Below, one piece after another: positions 1 to 12,239 of a stretch of 64,000 bases of DNA. The position numbers were made by a program, and so were the translations under genes. The stretch is from Brachypodium distachyon (Eukaryota > Streptophyta > Magnoliopsida > Poales > Poaceae). Position 1 is the first letter of the stretch, and the number at the start of each line of letters is the position of its first letter. The stretch lies in assembly GCF_000005505.3 (NCBI RefSeq), contig NC_016133.3, positions 25,193,008-25,257,007 of the forward strand, written 5' to 3'. A model generated the notes under the pieces. It worked only from the letters and a program-made list of their open reading frames with translations, was not told where the DNA came from and did not search any database.

Positions 1-209
1 TAATAATTTGGTATTTCGCTCCTTGTATGAGCTTGACTTAATCTTGTGTCTTAGAAGTGATGTAATGATATCATTTATGTTCCAACCTGCAATGAACACA
101 TTGCGTGTATGTTGTGAAGTGTTTCATCGTAGGAAGGCACTGGGGCTTGATTTATGTGCGAGTTAGCATTTGGGGCTAAATTGCATAAATTCAGTCTCGG
201 GGTCTCACA
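1..209 (+). repeat. 3' end of a Tekay-like LTR (left part outside window)
   Basis: The sequence closely matches 4962-5172, which is the end of the LTR that directly precedes a primer-binding site. Both copies finish with GTCTCACA. Here the LTR terminus is followed by unrelated LTR-type sequence and not by a primer-binding site. It is therefore the right end of an LTR or element of the same family whose left part is outside the window, probably nested in the LTR that continues from 210. Confidence 0.75.
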
Positions 210-806
210 CTAACGCATTGGTGTTTTGTTCCATTTGCGCCGACCTAAGGACTGAGATCTCGTTTTCGCCGACCCAAGAAACTTCGCGCTAACCGCTCGT
301 GGGAGAAGATATGGCTTCCCCCTCGGCCTAGTACTCGTTCCATAGCTCTTCCAGGGGCCACATAGTTCGGGCGTTCCATTTGGCATATCGCATATACACT
401 GGTGTTGTGTTGGAGACTTGTTGGTACTTTGCATTCATATAGGACTCGCGGCACTAGTTTGGAGTGGTTATCCTGCGGGCTCTGAACCGCTACCGGCTGT
501 CCTCGCAACTCTTGAGTCCGTACGATGCTTCGGCCGGGCTCTCGTTTCGGATATATTCAGTTGGGTGGTCCCCTGGATTAGTTGTGAGGCTTGGAAACGT
601 CGTGTCGCCCAATGTTGCCGACACACGTCTTTGTGTTCCTACTCAAGTGGCAACAAGGGTTGGACGAACATGTACGGGTAAATTGGCACACCCTGCAGGG
701 ATAAATCTTTCGGAAAGCCGTGTCCGCGGTTATGGACGACTTGGTTGGTCATTACTTGATCATAGAGAACTTAATCAGTTTAATCAACTTAACCTCATAA
801 ACTTGA
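210..806 (+). repeat. Left piece of the 5' LTR of Tekay-like element 1
   Basis: This is non-coding sequence without recognisable protein. Its right part (about 660-750) contains the motif of a pyrimidine-flanked CTGCAGGGATAAATC and CCGCGGTTATGGACGA, which resembles the middle of the other long LTRs here (about 3700-3770 and 19610-19700). It is continuous with 4470-5172 once the solo LTR 807-4464 and one copy of its 5-bp duplication are disregarded. The start of this LTR (TGTAACA type) is not present, so it is 5'-truncated or interrupted at 209/210. Confidence 0.6.
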
Positions 807-1722
807 TGTAACATCCCGATTTTTCTAATTTGGATGTTATTACCTTTTTCATGTCACATGCATCATTTTGCCCATATTTGAGTTTGGAGATGACCTTACA
901 ATTTCACTGGGAGTTTATTTGGACCTTAAAAGTGATTATATGCATTTGTTGGAATTTATTTGAGCTGCATATGCATTAAAAATATTTTTATAAATTATAT
1001 TCCATGAGGAAACTATTTTTCCTAGCTTCCAAATACCTATTTGGAATTTCAGGAATTTTCTGGAATTTTTCTGATGCCGTTTGGTATTTTATTTGCCTTA
1101 TTTGATTTTCTGGCGATTTAGAAACTCAGAAAAAGGTATTTCTTTATTTGTTTTTCTTTTTATTCCTCGGAGTACGTTTTCTCTACATGGAGGCGTATTT
1201 CCGTGAAACCCGTTTTCACTTAAGTGTACCGAAGGGGTATCTTCTAATTTCATCCATCCATTCCCCATCCAACAGCCATCATTCCTTTTCCTTTTTCCTT
1301 TTTCCTTTCCTTTTCTTTTTTTTTCTTTTCTCCTTTCTTCTTCCTCAGTCCTCACGCACACACAGGCTTGGCCGTCCTGGCTGCATCCATGGCCAAGCCC
1401 AACCCGGCCGCCACTGCTGCTCACTGACCCCGCCCCGCCGCCAAGCTTCGCCGGCCTCGCCCCGCAGCCCTGCTGCCCCTGCCACGGCTGAGCCCGAGCT
1501 CGAGGTCGAGCTCGCCGGCGTCCATGGCCGCCCCACCTCGAACACCACCATCTGAACCGTTTTTCTCCACGATTTCTTCGCCAATTCGTGACCCACACGG
1601 CAAGGAATCTATCCCAACAAGATTGAAACCATCCCGGACTCTATCTCGTCCGAATTTTAAGCGAAACCGAATCCCGTTGAAATCTCACACGCCGCCGGCC
1701 TTATCCCGAGCGCCCCGAGCCC

Positions 1723-1730
1723 TATAAATA
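1723..1730 (+). promoter_or_regulatory. TATA box of solo LTR B
   Basis: TATAAATA lies at the end of a GC-rich stretch and about 270 bp before a GGTGAGC donor-like site. It is placed like the TATA boxes of the other long LTRs in the window (12240 and 17901). The 1731-1997 segment downstream has no ATG, as expected for an untranslated leader. Confidence 0.65.
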
Positions 1731-1997
1731 CCCCCAACCTGACGCCCTCTAGAGCCCCGACCAATCCCTCGAAACCTAGCTCGAAGCCGCAGTCAATCTT
1801 GCCACCAATTTCAAGTTTCGTCTCTGTCTCCACGCAAACTCCGGCGAACAATTCCTACCGCCTCGCCCCAAATTAGCCGGAGCCACCACCACCTTTAGAT
1901 CCCTATCGACGCCTAGAACACCATACACCACAGCCTTGCCTCTGGAAACCTCTGTTTCGCCGACTCCCATCAACTCCGGTGAACTCCATCTTCTCCG

Positions 1998-2003
1998 GTG
2001 AGC
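1998..2003 (+). promoter_or_regulatory. Predicted 5' splice site (GTGAGC) in solo LTR B
   Basis: CCG|GTGAGC ends the ATG-free GC-rich leader that starts after the TATA box. The sequence downstream changes to AT-rich. A near copy, CCG|GTGAAC, lies 20 bp upstream. Equivalent GGTGAGC sites occur at 12573 and 18201 in the other two long LTR types. This is a sequence-pattern prediction only. Confidence 0.45.
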
Positions 2004-2932
2004 TTTCTTGCTCTGTTTTCGAGCTGCAATCTGTTTTGATTAGCCTACTTCTATGCTCCGTATCTTTTGTTTTGTAGATCCTATTTAGGAAAAAAAATTG
2101 CATCTGGTAGCTTACATCTTGCTCTATAAATTAGACCTGTTTAGAAGCCCCGTCTCTATCATCTTCAGCAGTGCATCGTGGTTCCAAATCGGTATTCCCA
2201 GTAGTCTGTTTTAGACTAGATACCTTTCGACGTTCTTGTTGAGTAGACTGTAGACCCGTTTAGGTTGCAAGCTTCTGTAGTTTGACGAGTAGGTCTTGTG
2301 TTACACCCTGTTAATTTTGTGCACCTTTTGTAGGTTTAGATAATGAACTAAAAGTTTGTCAAAACTAGCTGCCTGTTTAAAAGAACTTAAGACACCGGTT
2401 TAGTCTAGCCAGCACTGTTATTGATTAGACAATTTGTAGAGCTTAATGTTTAAAATCTATAAATCCCTTTTGGTTTATTCTTTTTGGAATGTAAACATTG
2501 GTAAAAACTCTACACCTCAGGACATTTTTCACGTAACATGTAATTAGATTACATTACTAGATTAATAATTGAGTTTTGATTAGCTACTTTCGTAGGCTTG
2601 TATCTTTTGTTTCGTAGCTCCGTTTTAGATGAAACTTTCTGTGTTATAAGCCTTAAGTTACGTTCTTAGTTTCAGTACCTTCCGTACCGTTAGCTTAGAC
2701 GTGTTTCGACAGTTCCCTTTCCGTTAGAATTGTTATCTATTATCAGCCTGTAGGTTATCAATGTGTCTCCATTTGGTTCCAAATCTTGTTCCTAGTCTTA
2801 GATCTGTGCTTACGGTTGGATTAGTATTAGTTTTGCCTTGTTAGCTGCTTTTCTAAATTTAAGTTCTTATTGGAGTTATTATTTGGAGTTGTTGAACAAG
2901 TTATTCATTGTTGCTTTCATTCTTCGCGATAG

Positions 2933-2998
2933 ATTATCCCGAGTGTGAGTGCGAAGAGTGACAGGGAAATTCTGATCATTACAGCAACTCAGGCTCAG
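2933..2998 (+). other. Predicted leader exon 2 of solo LTR B (66 nt)
   Basis: The segment is preceded by an acceptor-like TCTTCGCGATAG and followed by CTCAG|GCAAGT, the consensus of GC-AG intron donors. It contains no ATG. The same acceptor/short segment/GCAAG arrangement is found at 13568-13652 and 18892-18951 in LTRs of different sequence, which is the main reason for proposing it. Confidence 0.4.
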
Positions 2999-4469
2999 GC
3001 AAGTGGATACCTTTGATCATCTAGAATCCTATAATTTTTGCATATGCTACTTTGGTTACAAGTTGTAGGCATGCATGTGTAGGTTTATATTGTTATGAAG
3101 TATTTATAAAATGCGTTTGCAATTTATTAGCTATGTCCTAAGTAGTATGCCTATAGGTTATTGTCATGCCACCGATTACCCTAAGTTATTACTTGCATGA
3201 ATTTTACAAAGTGCTTGCTACATTATTGTACCGGGAGGGACCCAAAACTATTTTCAAAGTATTAAGTGCTCAGAATTGAGTCGTATGTGTTTGGAAAAAA
3301 AATTCAAAATGTTTTCGAAACAAAACCGCAAAATGTTTTCAACTGGGCGGAATGGTATGTTTGAGACCATTATTGGTTGTCGACAAGGGCAGCATCCAAT
3401 TCGGCTCTGCAGATGCTCAGGAATTCGGTGGGAACCGCCGTCTAGAATCTAAAAGTTCAATTATTTTCCAATGGAACCGAAAAGCTTACCTGTACTACTA
3501 CCTGCTATTATGGCTCTGGCTTAGTCGAGTAACTAGCGGGAAACCCTTACTTGGATATCGTCATCCGGAGAGGGGCCAATGTGCTCATATGGGGCGGGCG
3601 ATGCCAGGATTAAGTATAGGGGGTTTCTAGTGAAAGACTTCGTCACAATCTTTACCTGTTGTGCATGCTTGTCGTTAGGCAACACTTTGGACTGATTGTG
3701 TCTGGTGGGTAAAGTGTACAAACCTCTCGAGAGTGTCAATCTAATCGACTAGCCATGGCTGTGGTTACGGGCGATCTTTGAGCTACTAAGTCTGGTTAAG
3801 AGGAGATCTTCTAGTTTTGTTTTCAAAAACCAAAAACTATTTTGACTCGATGGAAGCATCCACAAAATGAGTATCTACTCGAGGGATCCACAGAATGGGT
3901 CAGGGAAATCAAGGGTGGCTATGTGAGTGTCAGTTTGACCCAGAATACATAGTTAGGTCGTGGAGATTCCACAGAAAGACCATACCTACGTTTATAAACT
4001 ATTTTCTATGAAATTCTAGATTTAGAGTTTTGCAAAGAAAAGCTATTATGAGTATTTCAAAATAAAACTTGCTGTTTTGGCAAAAGAACCATAGAAGCCA
4101 CTTAGGAACTATCCAATAAGCATGTACTTGCATTTCTTCTAACCTCACAGGTATTTACTTGCGAGTACATTCAGTGTACTTATCTGCACCTATCATGTGC
4201 GGAGAGTGATAATTAAAGGAAGGAGGTACGCAGGGTCGCGAGTCTACATTCAACTTGACTGTGGCGTGGATGGAAGCTCATTTATCTTCATTTGATATTT
4301 TAGACTTTCGTTGTGTAATAATACTCTAGATTGTTATCTTTTATACGTTGTAATAAAGATATGAATTGTGATATTTCATCGTGAACTGTGGGTACTAGCA
4401 TTGATCCAGGGACTAGTACTATAAACACGGTGATTCCAGGTCCTTAATGGTCTGGGTCGCCACACTTGA

Positions 4470-5172
4470 GTAGTAATTAGCCTTAATCATCACAAGGGGT
4501 TGAGGGGGTGATAAGAGGTTGTGTTTGGTTGGTGTTAGTTATTAGAAGATCACCTCACTTAGTAGACGCTTCTCATCCTCTACTTAGACGATGTCATTAG
4601 TGAGTAGTGAGTCTCTCCAGATATATTGCTGCTACTTAACCCCACCATATTTATCCATCCTTTGAGACTTGTTGCATATCTAGTTTAGTTCTCCCGTAAG
4701 TCTTGCGAGTACTTTGTACTCAGTTGCTTTGCAACGTTGTTTTCTCCAGAGTTCCCAGAGGAGCATGTGAGTGGTTACTTCGTGGAGTTCGACGACGACA
4801 GCTTCGACGTTTAGCCAGCAGATTCCAGAGCAGGGTTCTGTGAACTTGTGGCGGGCTCTCCTTTCAGTTTCAGCCTCTTAGGCAATAATTGTAAACTTAT
4901 CCGTACTCGGGCCTAATTTGCTTCCGCTGGTGTAATGATGATTATGGACATGTGTCCATGAGTTGTAATAACTTGGTATTTCGCTCCTTGTATGAGCTTG
5001 ACTTAATCTTGTGTCTTAGAGTGATGTAATGATATCATTTTTGTTCCAACCTGCGGTGAACACATTGCGTGTATGTTGTGAAGTGTTCATTGTAGGGAGG
5101 CACTGGGGCTTAATTTATGCGCGAGTTAGCATTTGGGGCTAAATTGCATAAATTCGGTCCCGGAGTCTCACA
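4470..5172 (+). repeat. Right piece of the 5' LTR of element 1
   Basis: This resumes the LTR interrupted by solo LTR B. It ends GGAGTCTCACA and is followed after ATT by the primer-binding site at 5176. Its last 210 bp match 1-209. It contains no coding region. Confidence 0.75.
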
Positions 5173-5175
5173 ATT

Positions 5176-5187
5176 TGGTATCAGAGC
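5176..5187 (+). other. Primer-binding site (initiator tRNA-Met type), element 1
   Basis: TGGTATCAGAGC lies 3 bp after the LTR end. It is the standard complement of the plant initiator tRNA-Met 3' end used by many Ty3/gypsy elements. The leader 5188-5532 that follows is non-coding and ends in a pyrimidine-rich tract plus CAG directly before the orf0 start. Confidence 0.88.
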
Positions 5188-5532
5188 CTCGCTGCCCTTA
5201 GGTTTCTCCCTGGTTAGAAATGGTCGAAGTTGAGTCTAGTAACTATTTTAATCTCTAAAATATTTGAAAAATGGAAAAGTAGACTCTGATTTTTCTTCTT
5301 TTCCCACCCACCCACCCTTCTTGTTTTGGAAAAATTCCCCCTTTCCTCAGTTGTTAAACTAGGTATCTCGGGGTTTGTTTTTCCGTAGTTCCTTTTAGTT
5401 GGTGGCATTCAAGTTCTGTTGTGGTTTTCATTGTTAGAGAAAAGACCATTCCTTCTTGTTTAGCTCATATCTATAGTGCATTGATAAAGCTAGTTCTTCC
5501 AAAGTTCTAATCTTGCAATCACTTTCTTTCAG

Positions 5533-6279
5533 ATGTCGCTCTACACTCCTCCTCGTCCACAGGTGGTCTTGATGTCCAACTGTGAGACAACCCAAGGTTT
5601 CCCTGTGGTGCTCCACGAGATCATGAGGCACATCGGTTTCCGATACCAGCCGGAGTACACGGTATTCGAGGATTACCGTGACTTCAACCAGGAGTACTAC
5701 CGTGCCGTTGTCCACCTCCACCAAGACGTGCCTTCAAAAAAGTTTCCGGTGCACAAAGCAGTGGGAACTGGGCATACCATCGAGTTGGCAATCCAACAGG
5801 TGGCGTACATGTGCGTGACCCTACTCCGCAGGAAGTACGAAAGGCTGGACAAAGGACCGTTCAAGTATATCCCAAGGGGCTTCATCGCGTGCGAGAACAA
5901 GTTCTTCACACTTCCAGGCTTGCCCGTCGAGAAGGTTGCAAATGACAGCTACGATTTCTGCAACTTCGTGTCAAGCCAGGAGCACATGATGGCAAACATG
6001 CGCGCTGAGGTTGAGCACTACCGCAAGCAGCTGTGGATAGCACTCGGTCACCTCTCCGTCGTGGTTGATGCAAGAATGTACGAGAATGAAGTTCGCTATC
6101 CTCCGAGACCTCCTGCTCCTGAGTTGCTCCATGCGTTTCCAGTGGATGGGTTTACTCCGGCACGTGGCCCACCAAGAGTGTTCAAGAGTACGTACCTTCT
6201 GCGTCATTTCCTGTACGGGGAACAGAAGGCAAATGCGTACGTGTTTCCGTACTCTCCGCAGCTACTGCCGAGGTCCTGA
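5533..6279 (+). CDS. orf0: extra ORF upstream of gag, element 1
   Basis: This is an uninterrupted 248-residue ORF between the leader and gag, on the element's sense strand. It has no gag, protease or polymerase motif. Extra ORFs in this position are known, from memory, in some long-LTR rice gypsy elements (RIRE3/RIRE8 type). Residues about 35-100 show an alternating strand-strand-strand-helix pattern: PEYTVFEDY, YYRAVVHLHQD, then GTGHTIELAIQQVAYMCVTL. This resembles a double-stranded RNA-binding fold, but that is my inference. The C-terminal part is proline-rich. The ATG follows CTTTCTTTCAG directly, an acceptor-like context, and gag follows 240 bp later. It is intact although the adjacent gag-pol is broken. 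The start is the first ATG and agrees with the position of orf0 in element 2 at 20848. Confidence 0.8.
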   Translation: MSLYTPPRPQVVLMSNCETTQGFPVVLHEIMRHIGFRYQPEYTVFEDYRDFNQEYYRAVVHLHQDVPSKKFPVHKAVGTGHTIELAIQQVAYMCVTLLRRKYERLDKGPFKYIPRGFIACENKFFTLPGLPVEKVANDSYDFCNFVSSQEHMMANMRAEVEHYRKQLWIALGHLSVVVDARMYENEVRYPPRPPAPELLHAFPVDGFTPARGPPRVFKSTYLLRHFLYGEQKANAYVFPYSPQLLPRS

Positions 6280-6519
6280 TAGCTTTGTCAAGATAGGTCT
6301 CTTGTATCCGTAGTTCCATCCTTGGCCACACTTCCTGTGCGTTGCGAATGGCAAGATGAGTAGTGTAATCTTTCCTTTGTTTTGGATGATTGTAATCACT
6401 AAATCTTTGGATGGCACTATGTGATATCTCAGACTTCATGTTATCCTTTAATCCTATCTTTGAGGCTTTATGTCATGCAATTGTGTTTCAACTGTTGTGT
6501 AAACCATTGCGCAAATAGG

Positions 6520-9500
6520 ATGGCGCCTGTTCGTCGTGATCCTCCTCCTCCGCCTGAGTTAGGCAACATATTGCTTCAGATGGGACAAATCCTTGAGCGT
6601 ATGAACAACCAGCGCAACAATCAGGGCAACAATGCAAACAGTGGGGCTAATGACAGGGTTTCCATCAAGGATTTCCTTGCCCTCAATCCAAGGACTTTCT
6701 CTCTACCCTCGGAACCACTTGATGCTGATGACTGGCTTCGTGAGATGGTCCGCGCTCTTTGCACGGTTCGTGTGGCCAATGAGGACAAGATTCCTTTTGC
6801 GACCTACCTCCTCCGAGGTGAAGCAGCCGCATGGTGCTCCAATTTCCAAGCCTCCAAGCACCCTGATGAAGTCAACACTTGGTTTGACTTCCAGGATGCT
6901 TTCCTAAAGCACCACATCCCAGCTGGTCTGATGGACAGAAAGCGTGAAGAGTTTTGCAGTCTGACTCAGGGCAAGAATTCTATTCTCAACTACTGCAAGG
7001 ATTTCAACCGTCTTGCTCGCTATGCTGGCGATGAGATCTCTACTGACTTGAAGAAACAAGAAAGGTTTCGCGAGGGTCTCAGTTCGTCGCTGAAGTATGC
7101 TCTCAATCTCATCAAGTGCAATTCCTTTGCAGACTTGGTCAATACTGCTCTGCAAGCTGAGCATGGCCGTGCACAGTTTGAGGATTCTCGTAAGCACTCT
7201 CGTGATACTGGGTCTTCTTCCTCAGGCAACAACAATGCTGGTTCTCAAAAACGGAGGTTGTGGGTTCCCAACAACGCAACTATCCGTCCAGCATATGGTC
7301 AGAGGAACGGTGGTCAAGGTTTCCGTCCACCCTCCCAGGCTGTCTCTCTCAAGAGCTACAATGGGCAGCAAAGACCCCAGAATCAGAACAGTGACACCAG
7401 AGTCTGTTACAAGTGCAAACAGCCAGGCCACATTGCTACTCACTACCCTCTGAATCAGATTCAGGCAGCACCTCGCCCTCCTCCAAGCCAGGCGATGGTT
7501 CCAGCTCAGGGTAATCAGGAAAGGTCTTATGACAGCAACAAGTCTAATGCCAACCGTGCCCGTGTCAATCATGTCAATGCTGAGCAAGCAGAGGAAGCTA
7601 CCGACGTTGTCATCGGTAATCTGCATGTTAATTCTGTTCTTGCTAAAGTATTATTTGACACTGGAGCATCGCATTCTTTTGTTTCGCACTCTTTTGCACG
7701 AGCAATTGACTTGCAACAAGACACCTTGCTTAACCCTGTTCCAATCCAAACCCCTAGGTCCCAGGCTAGGACAACTAAGATAAGTCGTGGCACCCGAATC
7801 CAAATCGGCAATCTTATCTTCTTCGCCGACCTCTTAGCCCTCGGACCCTCTGACGTTGATGTCATTCTGGGAATGGATTGGCTTAAACCTCATCAAGCTT
7901 TGATAGACTGTGCTACCAAGTCTGTCATTCTAACACATTCCACTGGCCAGATAGTCACTTTCCACTCTTCTAAGGCCACAAACACCCAGCTCCACTCTCT
8001 AGACGCAAAGCCACTTCCAACTTTGGAATCTGTTAAGGTGGTTTGCGAATTCCCGGATGTTTTTCCTGAAGACTTACCAGGTATGCCTCCCGATAGAGCG
8101 GTTGAGTTTGTGATCGAACTCGAACCAGGAACTGCTCCTGTTCATAGGCGTCCCTACAAGATGTCTCCACCAGAGTTGGCGGAACTTAAAAGACAACTTG
8201 AAGACTTGGAGAAGAAAGGATACATCCGTCCAAGCTCCTCTCCTTGGGGTTGTCCCACTCTGTTTGTGCAGAAGAAGGACAAAACCGAACGTCTGTGTGT
8301 TGATTACCGTCCTCTTAATCAACATACAATCAAGAACAAATACCCACTTCCTAGAATCAACTATCTGTTTGACCAACTAGCCGGAGCCGGAGTTTTCTCA
8401 AAACTTGATCTACGCTTAGGGTATCATCAAATCGAAATCCGGAAGGAGGACATTCCAAAGACCGCTTTCACTACTCGTTATGGTCTTTACGAGTACACAG
8501 TCATGTCTTTTGGCCTCACCAATGCTCCAGCTACCTTCTCTCGTCTAATGAATTCTATTTTCATGGAATATCTGGACAAGTTCGTCGTGGTCTACTTGGA
8601 TGACATTCTTGTCTATTCTAAATCCGAGGAAGAACATGAAGAACATCTTCACCTCATCCTTTCCAAACTTCGTGAACATAGACTCTATGCTAAGTTCTCC
8701 AAGTGTGAGTTCTGGCTTCCAGAAGTCAATTATCTTGGTCACGTCATCTCAGCAAAGGGAATTGCTGTCAATCCGGAGTGAATTCAGGACATTGTTGGGT
8801 GGTCTCAACCCAAGAATGCAAAGCAAATTCAGAGTTTCCTTGGTTTGGCAAGTTGTTGCCGACGTTTCATCTCAAATTTCTCCAAATTTGCCAAGCCTTT
8901 GACCGACCTTCTCAAGAAAGACAAGAAGTTTGTTTGGACCTCTCAGTGCGAAGAGGGCTTTAAACTTTTGAAGGCAAAACTTTCCAAATCTATTGCGATT
9001 CATCTCGCCAAGATTTAGGCGCTGTACTTTTCCAAGATGGGAAAGTTGTGGCATATGTGTCTCGCCAACTTCGTCGAAATGAACTCAACTATCCCACGCA
9101 TGATCTTGAACTCGCTGCAGTTGTTTTTGCAATAAAAACATGGCGGCATTATCTTGCTGGTTTACCTTGTGAGATCTTTACAGATCATAAGAGCCTCAAG
9201 TACATCTTCACCTAGCCTGATCTCAATCTCAGACAGCGACGATGGATGGAGTTGATCTCAGAATACAATCTGTCGATTAATTACACTCCAGGCAAAGCTA
9301 ATGTTATGGCCGATGCCCTTTGGTGTGCTAATCAAGACATAAGAGAGTCTATTCTCAAAGAAGCCCATGACACACCTCTTGCTATCCATCCCGGTTCTAC
9401 CAAGATGTATCAAGACATCCGAAAGAGCTATTGGTGGACTGGAATGAAAGAGCACATTGCTAGATATGTGTCTGAATGTGATGTATGTCGCCGTGTGAAG

Positions 9501-10619
9501 ACAGAGCATCAGAAGCCTGCTGTTCTTCTTCAACCTCTGAGTGTTCCAACATGGAAGTGGGAGAAGATCGAAATGGACTTCATCACTGGGTTTCCGAAAT
9601 CTCGCAAGGGCAATGATGCAATCTTTGTGGTGATTGACCGACTTTCTAAAGTTGCTCACTTCTTGCCTGTCAAAGAAACAATCTCAGCTAGTCAATTGGC
9701 CGAATTCTACACTGCCAGAATTGTCTCTCTCCATGGTGTCCCAGTTGAAATAAGCTCCGATCGTGGAAGTATCTTTACATCCAGATTTTGGGAAAGCTTT
9801 CAGAAGGCAATGGGCACTAATCTCCTTTTCAGCACCGCTTATCATCCTCAGACTAGTGGTCATGTTGAAAGGGTAAATCAGGTCCTCAAAAGACATGCTT
9901 CGAGCTTGTGTCATATCCTTTGGTATGAAATGGGAGGAATCTCTGCCGTTGCGGAGTTCTCTTACAACAACAGCTATCAAGAAAGTCTGGGCATGGCGCC
10001 ATTCACTTTCCTCTATGGTCGCAAATGTCGCACTCCCTTGAACTGGACCGAGGCACGTGAACGTCAACTCTTCGGGCCAGATTTGATTCAAGAAGCTGAG
10101 GACCAATGCCGTATCATTCGGGAAAATCTGTTAGCGGCTCAATCCCGTCAAAAGAGCTACTATGATAACAAACACCAAGAGGTGGTGTATGCTCTCGGTG
10201 ATCAGGCGTATCTTCGTGTCACTCCGATGCGAGGTACACATCGTTTCAATGTGAAAGGCAAGCTTGCGCCTCGTTACATCGGCCCCTTCAAGGTGATCGC
10301 AAGGCAAGGCGAGGTAGCTTATCACCTCGAGCTTCCTCCGAATCTCACCAAGGTCCATCCTGTGTTCCATGTTTCCCAACTCAAACGTTGTTTCAAGGAT
10401 CCTGGTCGTGCAGTCAACCATGAGACCATTGAGCTCCACGAATATCTCACTTACAAGGAGTGTCCAGTTCGCGTTCTCGATGTGAAAGAACGTCGCACTC
10501 GCAACAAAACTCACAAATTTTACAAGATCCTTCGGTCTAATCACTCTGACAAAGAAGCAACATGGGAACGTGAAGATCAGTTACGCAAGGACTATCCTAC
10601 CTTTCTTGCGGATCCCTAA
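6520..10619 (+). pseudogene. Tekay/Del-like gag-pol polyprotein, decayed
   Basis: The polyprotein runs gag, zinc knuckle, protease, reverse transcriptase, RNase H, integrase and chromodomain, the order of a chromovirus. Visible motifs are the protease FDTGAS (Asp at 7657), RT YLDD (8593-8604), integrase Asp at 9576 (MDFITGFP), Asp at 9759 (SSDRG) and Glu at 9867 (HVERVNQ), and a C-terminal chromodomain-like stretch near 10450-10610 (ATWEREDQLRKDYP). The start is ATG 6520 ([12 protein letters not shown]), preceded by AATAG. Breaks: a TGA at 8779-8781 in RT/RNase H, a 43-bp deletion near 8980 (by comparison with 14035-14080) that shifts the frame, and a TAG at 9213-9215 where a Gln codon is expected. 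The usual linker between RNase H and integrase is missing around 9320-9345. The zinc knuckle at 7405 has Tyr where the last Cys should be. It cannot encode a functional polyprotein. Confidence 0.92.
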
Positions 10620-10643
10620 GAATCTCGGGACGCGATTCCTTTT

Positions 10644-10656
10644 AGTGGGGGAGAGT
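10644..10656 (+). other. Polypurine tract of element 1
   Basis: AGTGGGGGAGAGT lies 24 bp after the gag-pol stop and directly before TGTAACAGCCCGAGAG, the LTR start. It is the expected plus-strand priming site. Confidence 0.8.
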
Positions 10657-10980
10657 TGTAACAGCCCGAGAGCAACATTTTACATTTAAGCCCTTGTTGG
10701 ACCAGTTTGTAATTTATTTAATGTTGCATGACATTTACATTTGCATCCATGCCATGTCATATCTACTTTTGTTTCACATGAGTTTAAAATTTACACTTCA
10801 ACTTGTTGTTTGAAATATTGTTGTTAGAATTTGCTAGAAGATTCAAATAGGAATCTTCCCTCTTTTTCTTTTGGTGTTTTAAATTCCTTTTCCATAGTTT
10901 ACAAGTGACATTCAAATGGGTTTTGTTTTCAACCTTTAATCCCATTTGAATACTTCCAAATATTAGTGCCATATTTGAAG
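10657..10980 (+). repeat. Left piece of the 3' LTR of element 1
   Basis: It starts TGTAACAGCCCGAGAG immediately after the polypurine tract. It is interrupted at 10980 by a CRM-type solo LTR and resumes at 12020. No coding content is seen. Confidence 0.8.
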
Positions 10981-12014
10981 TGATATGGACATGCTAACCA
11001 TGGATACGACCTTTGGTACCCTCAATTTTATAATTTTTGACAAGATTTATAATCAGGTGAATTCAAGTAGTAATTGTTTTCATTTTCATATTTATGAAGA
11101 GGCGGAGCTACTACTATCTTGTCTTGTTTTATTAGGTACGTATCTTGTCGAGCTTTTCAAGTCCAAGGTCAAGATGAGATACGATGGAGTCGAACGGTAG
11201 GGCCAACAAGAATCAAGCATCCATACAGCTGAGAGGGAAGGATTTCAAGTGTACTTTCCAACAAATCAAACGGCATATGATTCGGAACTTGCTAGAGAAA
11301 AATATCACGAATTAAAGTTGAATCCGATTCGGGTCCGAGCTGTCAGGAGACCCGAATTTGTTTTAATCACCCAGGCCGCATCCGGAGTCCAAATCAAGCA
11401 AAGAAGTACTTGTTGGAAAGGTAATTACAAGACCTTTCTAACGGATCTGCCCCCATCAAGAGATATGAATCGTGCTGACCGTGGCGGACAAAACAAGCTG
11501 ACGGATCTGTTTTTCTGTTTCCTAAAGAGTTGTAGTTTGTTAGGAAAGTTAGAGATAGAGTTGGATTTCGGCCTCCTTACTCAAGGTGGACGAAAATATC
11601 TCTCCCTCCTCCTTTATATACCCCATGAGCCCCCCTAAGGAGCCTTGGGTTTTGATTAGATAAAGTTTACCTACTTTCGTGTAATCGCGTGTGTCGGTTA
11701 GACCACCTGTTTTACCGTCGTCAAGACTCCAACTTATCGTCTCGTTGAGACATTGGTTTGATATAGTATATTCGCAATTTCCGATTGCATCCGCTATTTA
11801 TCTTGTTCTTGCTTGTTCTTCGATTGCTTGCAGGAACAAAGACCTTCGTGGTCAGGTTGATCGTGCCCCCGCGTGATCAATAACCCTCTGGAGTTGGTGT
11901 ATCAATTGCTAAGGCGCTGCCTTCTAGGCCGTAGTCGGATCGTCAACGTCACCTCCTACCCAAATCGAGAGTTATCAATCTCATTGAAAGATCGGGCCAC
12001 CCCGACCCACATCA
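10981..12014 (+). mobile_element. CRM-type solo LTR, 1034 bp
   Basis: It starts TGATATGGACATG and ends CCCACATCA. The 5-bp duplication TGAAG flanks it (10976-10980 and 12015-12019). A TATA box (TTTATATA, 11623-11630) is followed by the R-like segment CGTGTAATCGCGTGTGTCGG. The first 650 bp form a nearly open reading frame (MDMLTMDTT... to ...LLYIPHEPP) broken by one TAG near 11197. That frame corresponds to the frame shared by all full copies of this LTR. The insertion lies in the 3' LTR of element 1 and is therefore younger than it. Confidence 0.92.
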
Positions 12015-12239
12015 TGAAGTCTGCTATTTCTCAGCTCTTCAAAATGGTATTTGAAATTTGAATCAAAAACTATTTGCAAAAGAGGAAACGGAAACGGAAA
12101 AAGGAAAAAAGAAAAAAGAAAACCCATAAATGCGCCTTGTCTCACAGTCATCTTCTTCCTCTCTGCTTTTCTTCCTCCTGGCCGGTGGAGCCCCCGCACG
12201 CCACGTCGTCGACAACAGCGACAGCCGCTCCGCTCCACC

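Larger units (their letters stand above)
807..4464 (+). mobile_element. Solo LTR, 3.66 kb, long-LTR Ty3/gypsy family B
   Basis: The segment begins TGTAACATCCCG and ends GGGTCGCCACA, the TG...CA termini of an LTR. It is flanked by a perfect 5-bp target duplication CTTGA (802-806 and 4465-4469). Near its end it has the block ACTAGCATTGATCCAGGGAC, paralleled at the end of the LTR at 17206-20368. No primer-binding site, polypurine tract or coding region is attached, so the internal region was lost by LTR-LTR recombination. It contains a TATA box (1723), a GC-rich leader and splice-like signals listed separately. A pyrimidine-rich tract lies at about 1277-1350. The rest (2100-4400) is AT-rich and has no supported gene. 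Confidence 0.88.

Noticed and set aside
1098..1600. Overlapping ORFs on both strands in GC-rich segments (1098-1598, 12051-12842, 17721-18233)
   Set aside because: They arise from high GC and pyrimidine-rich composition around LTR promoters. The frames are mutually overlapping and show no domain.
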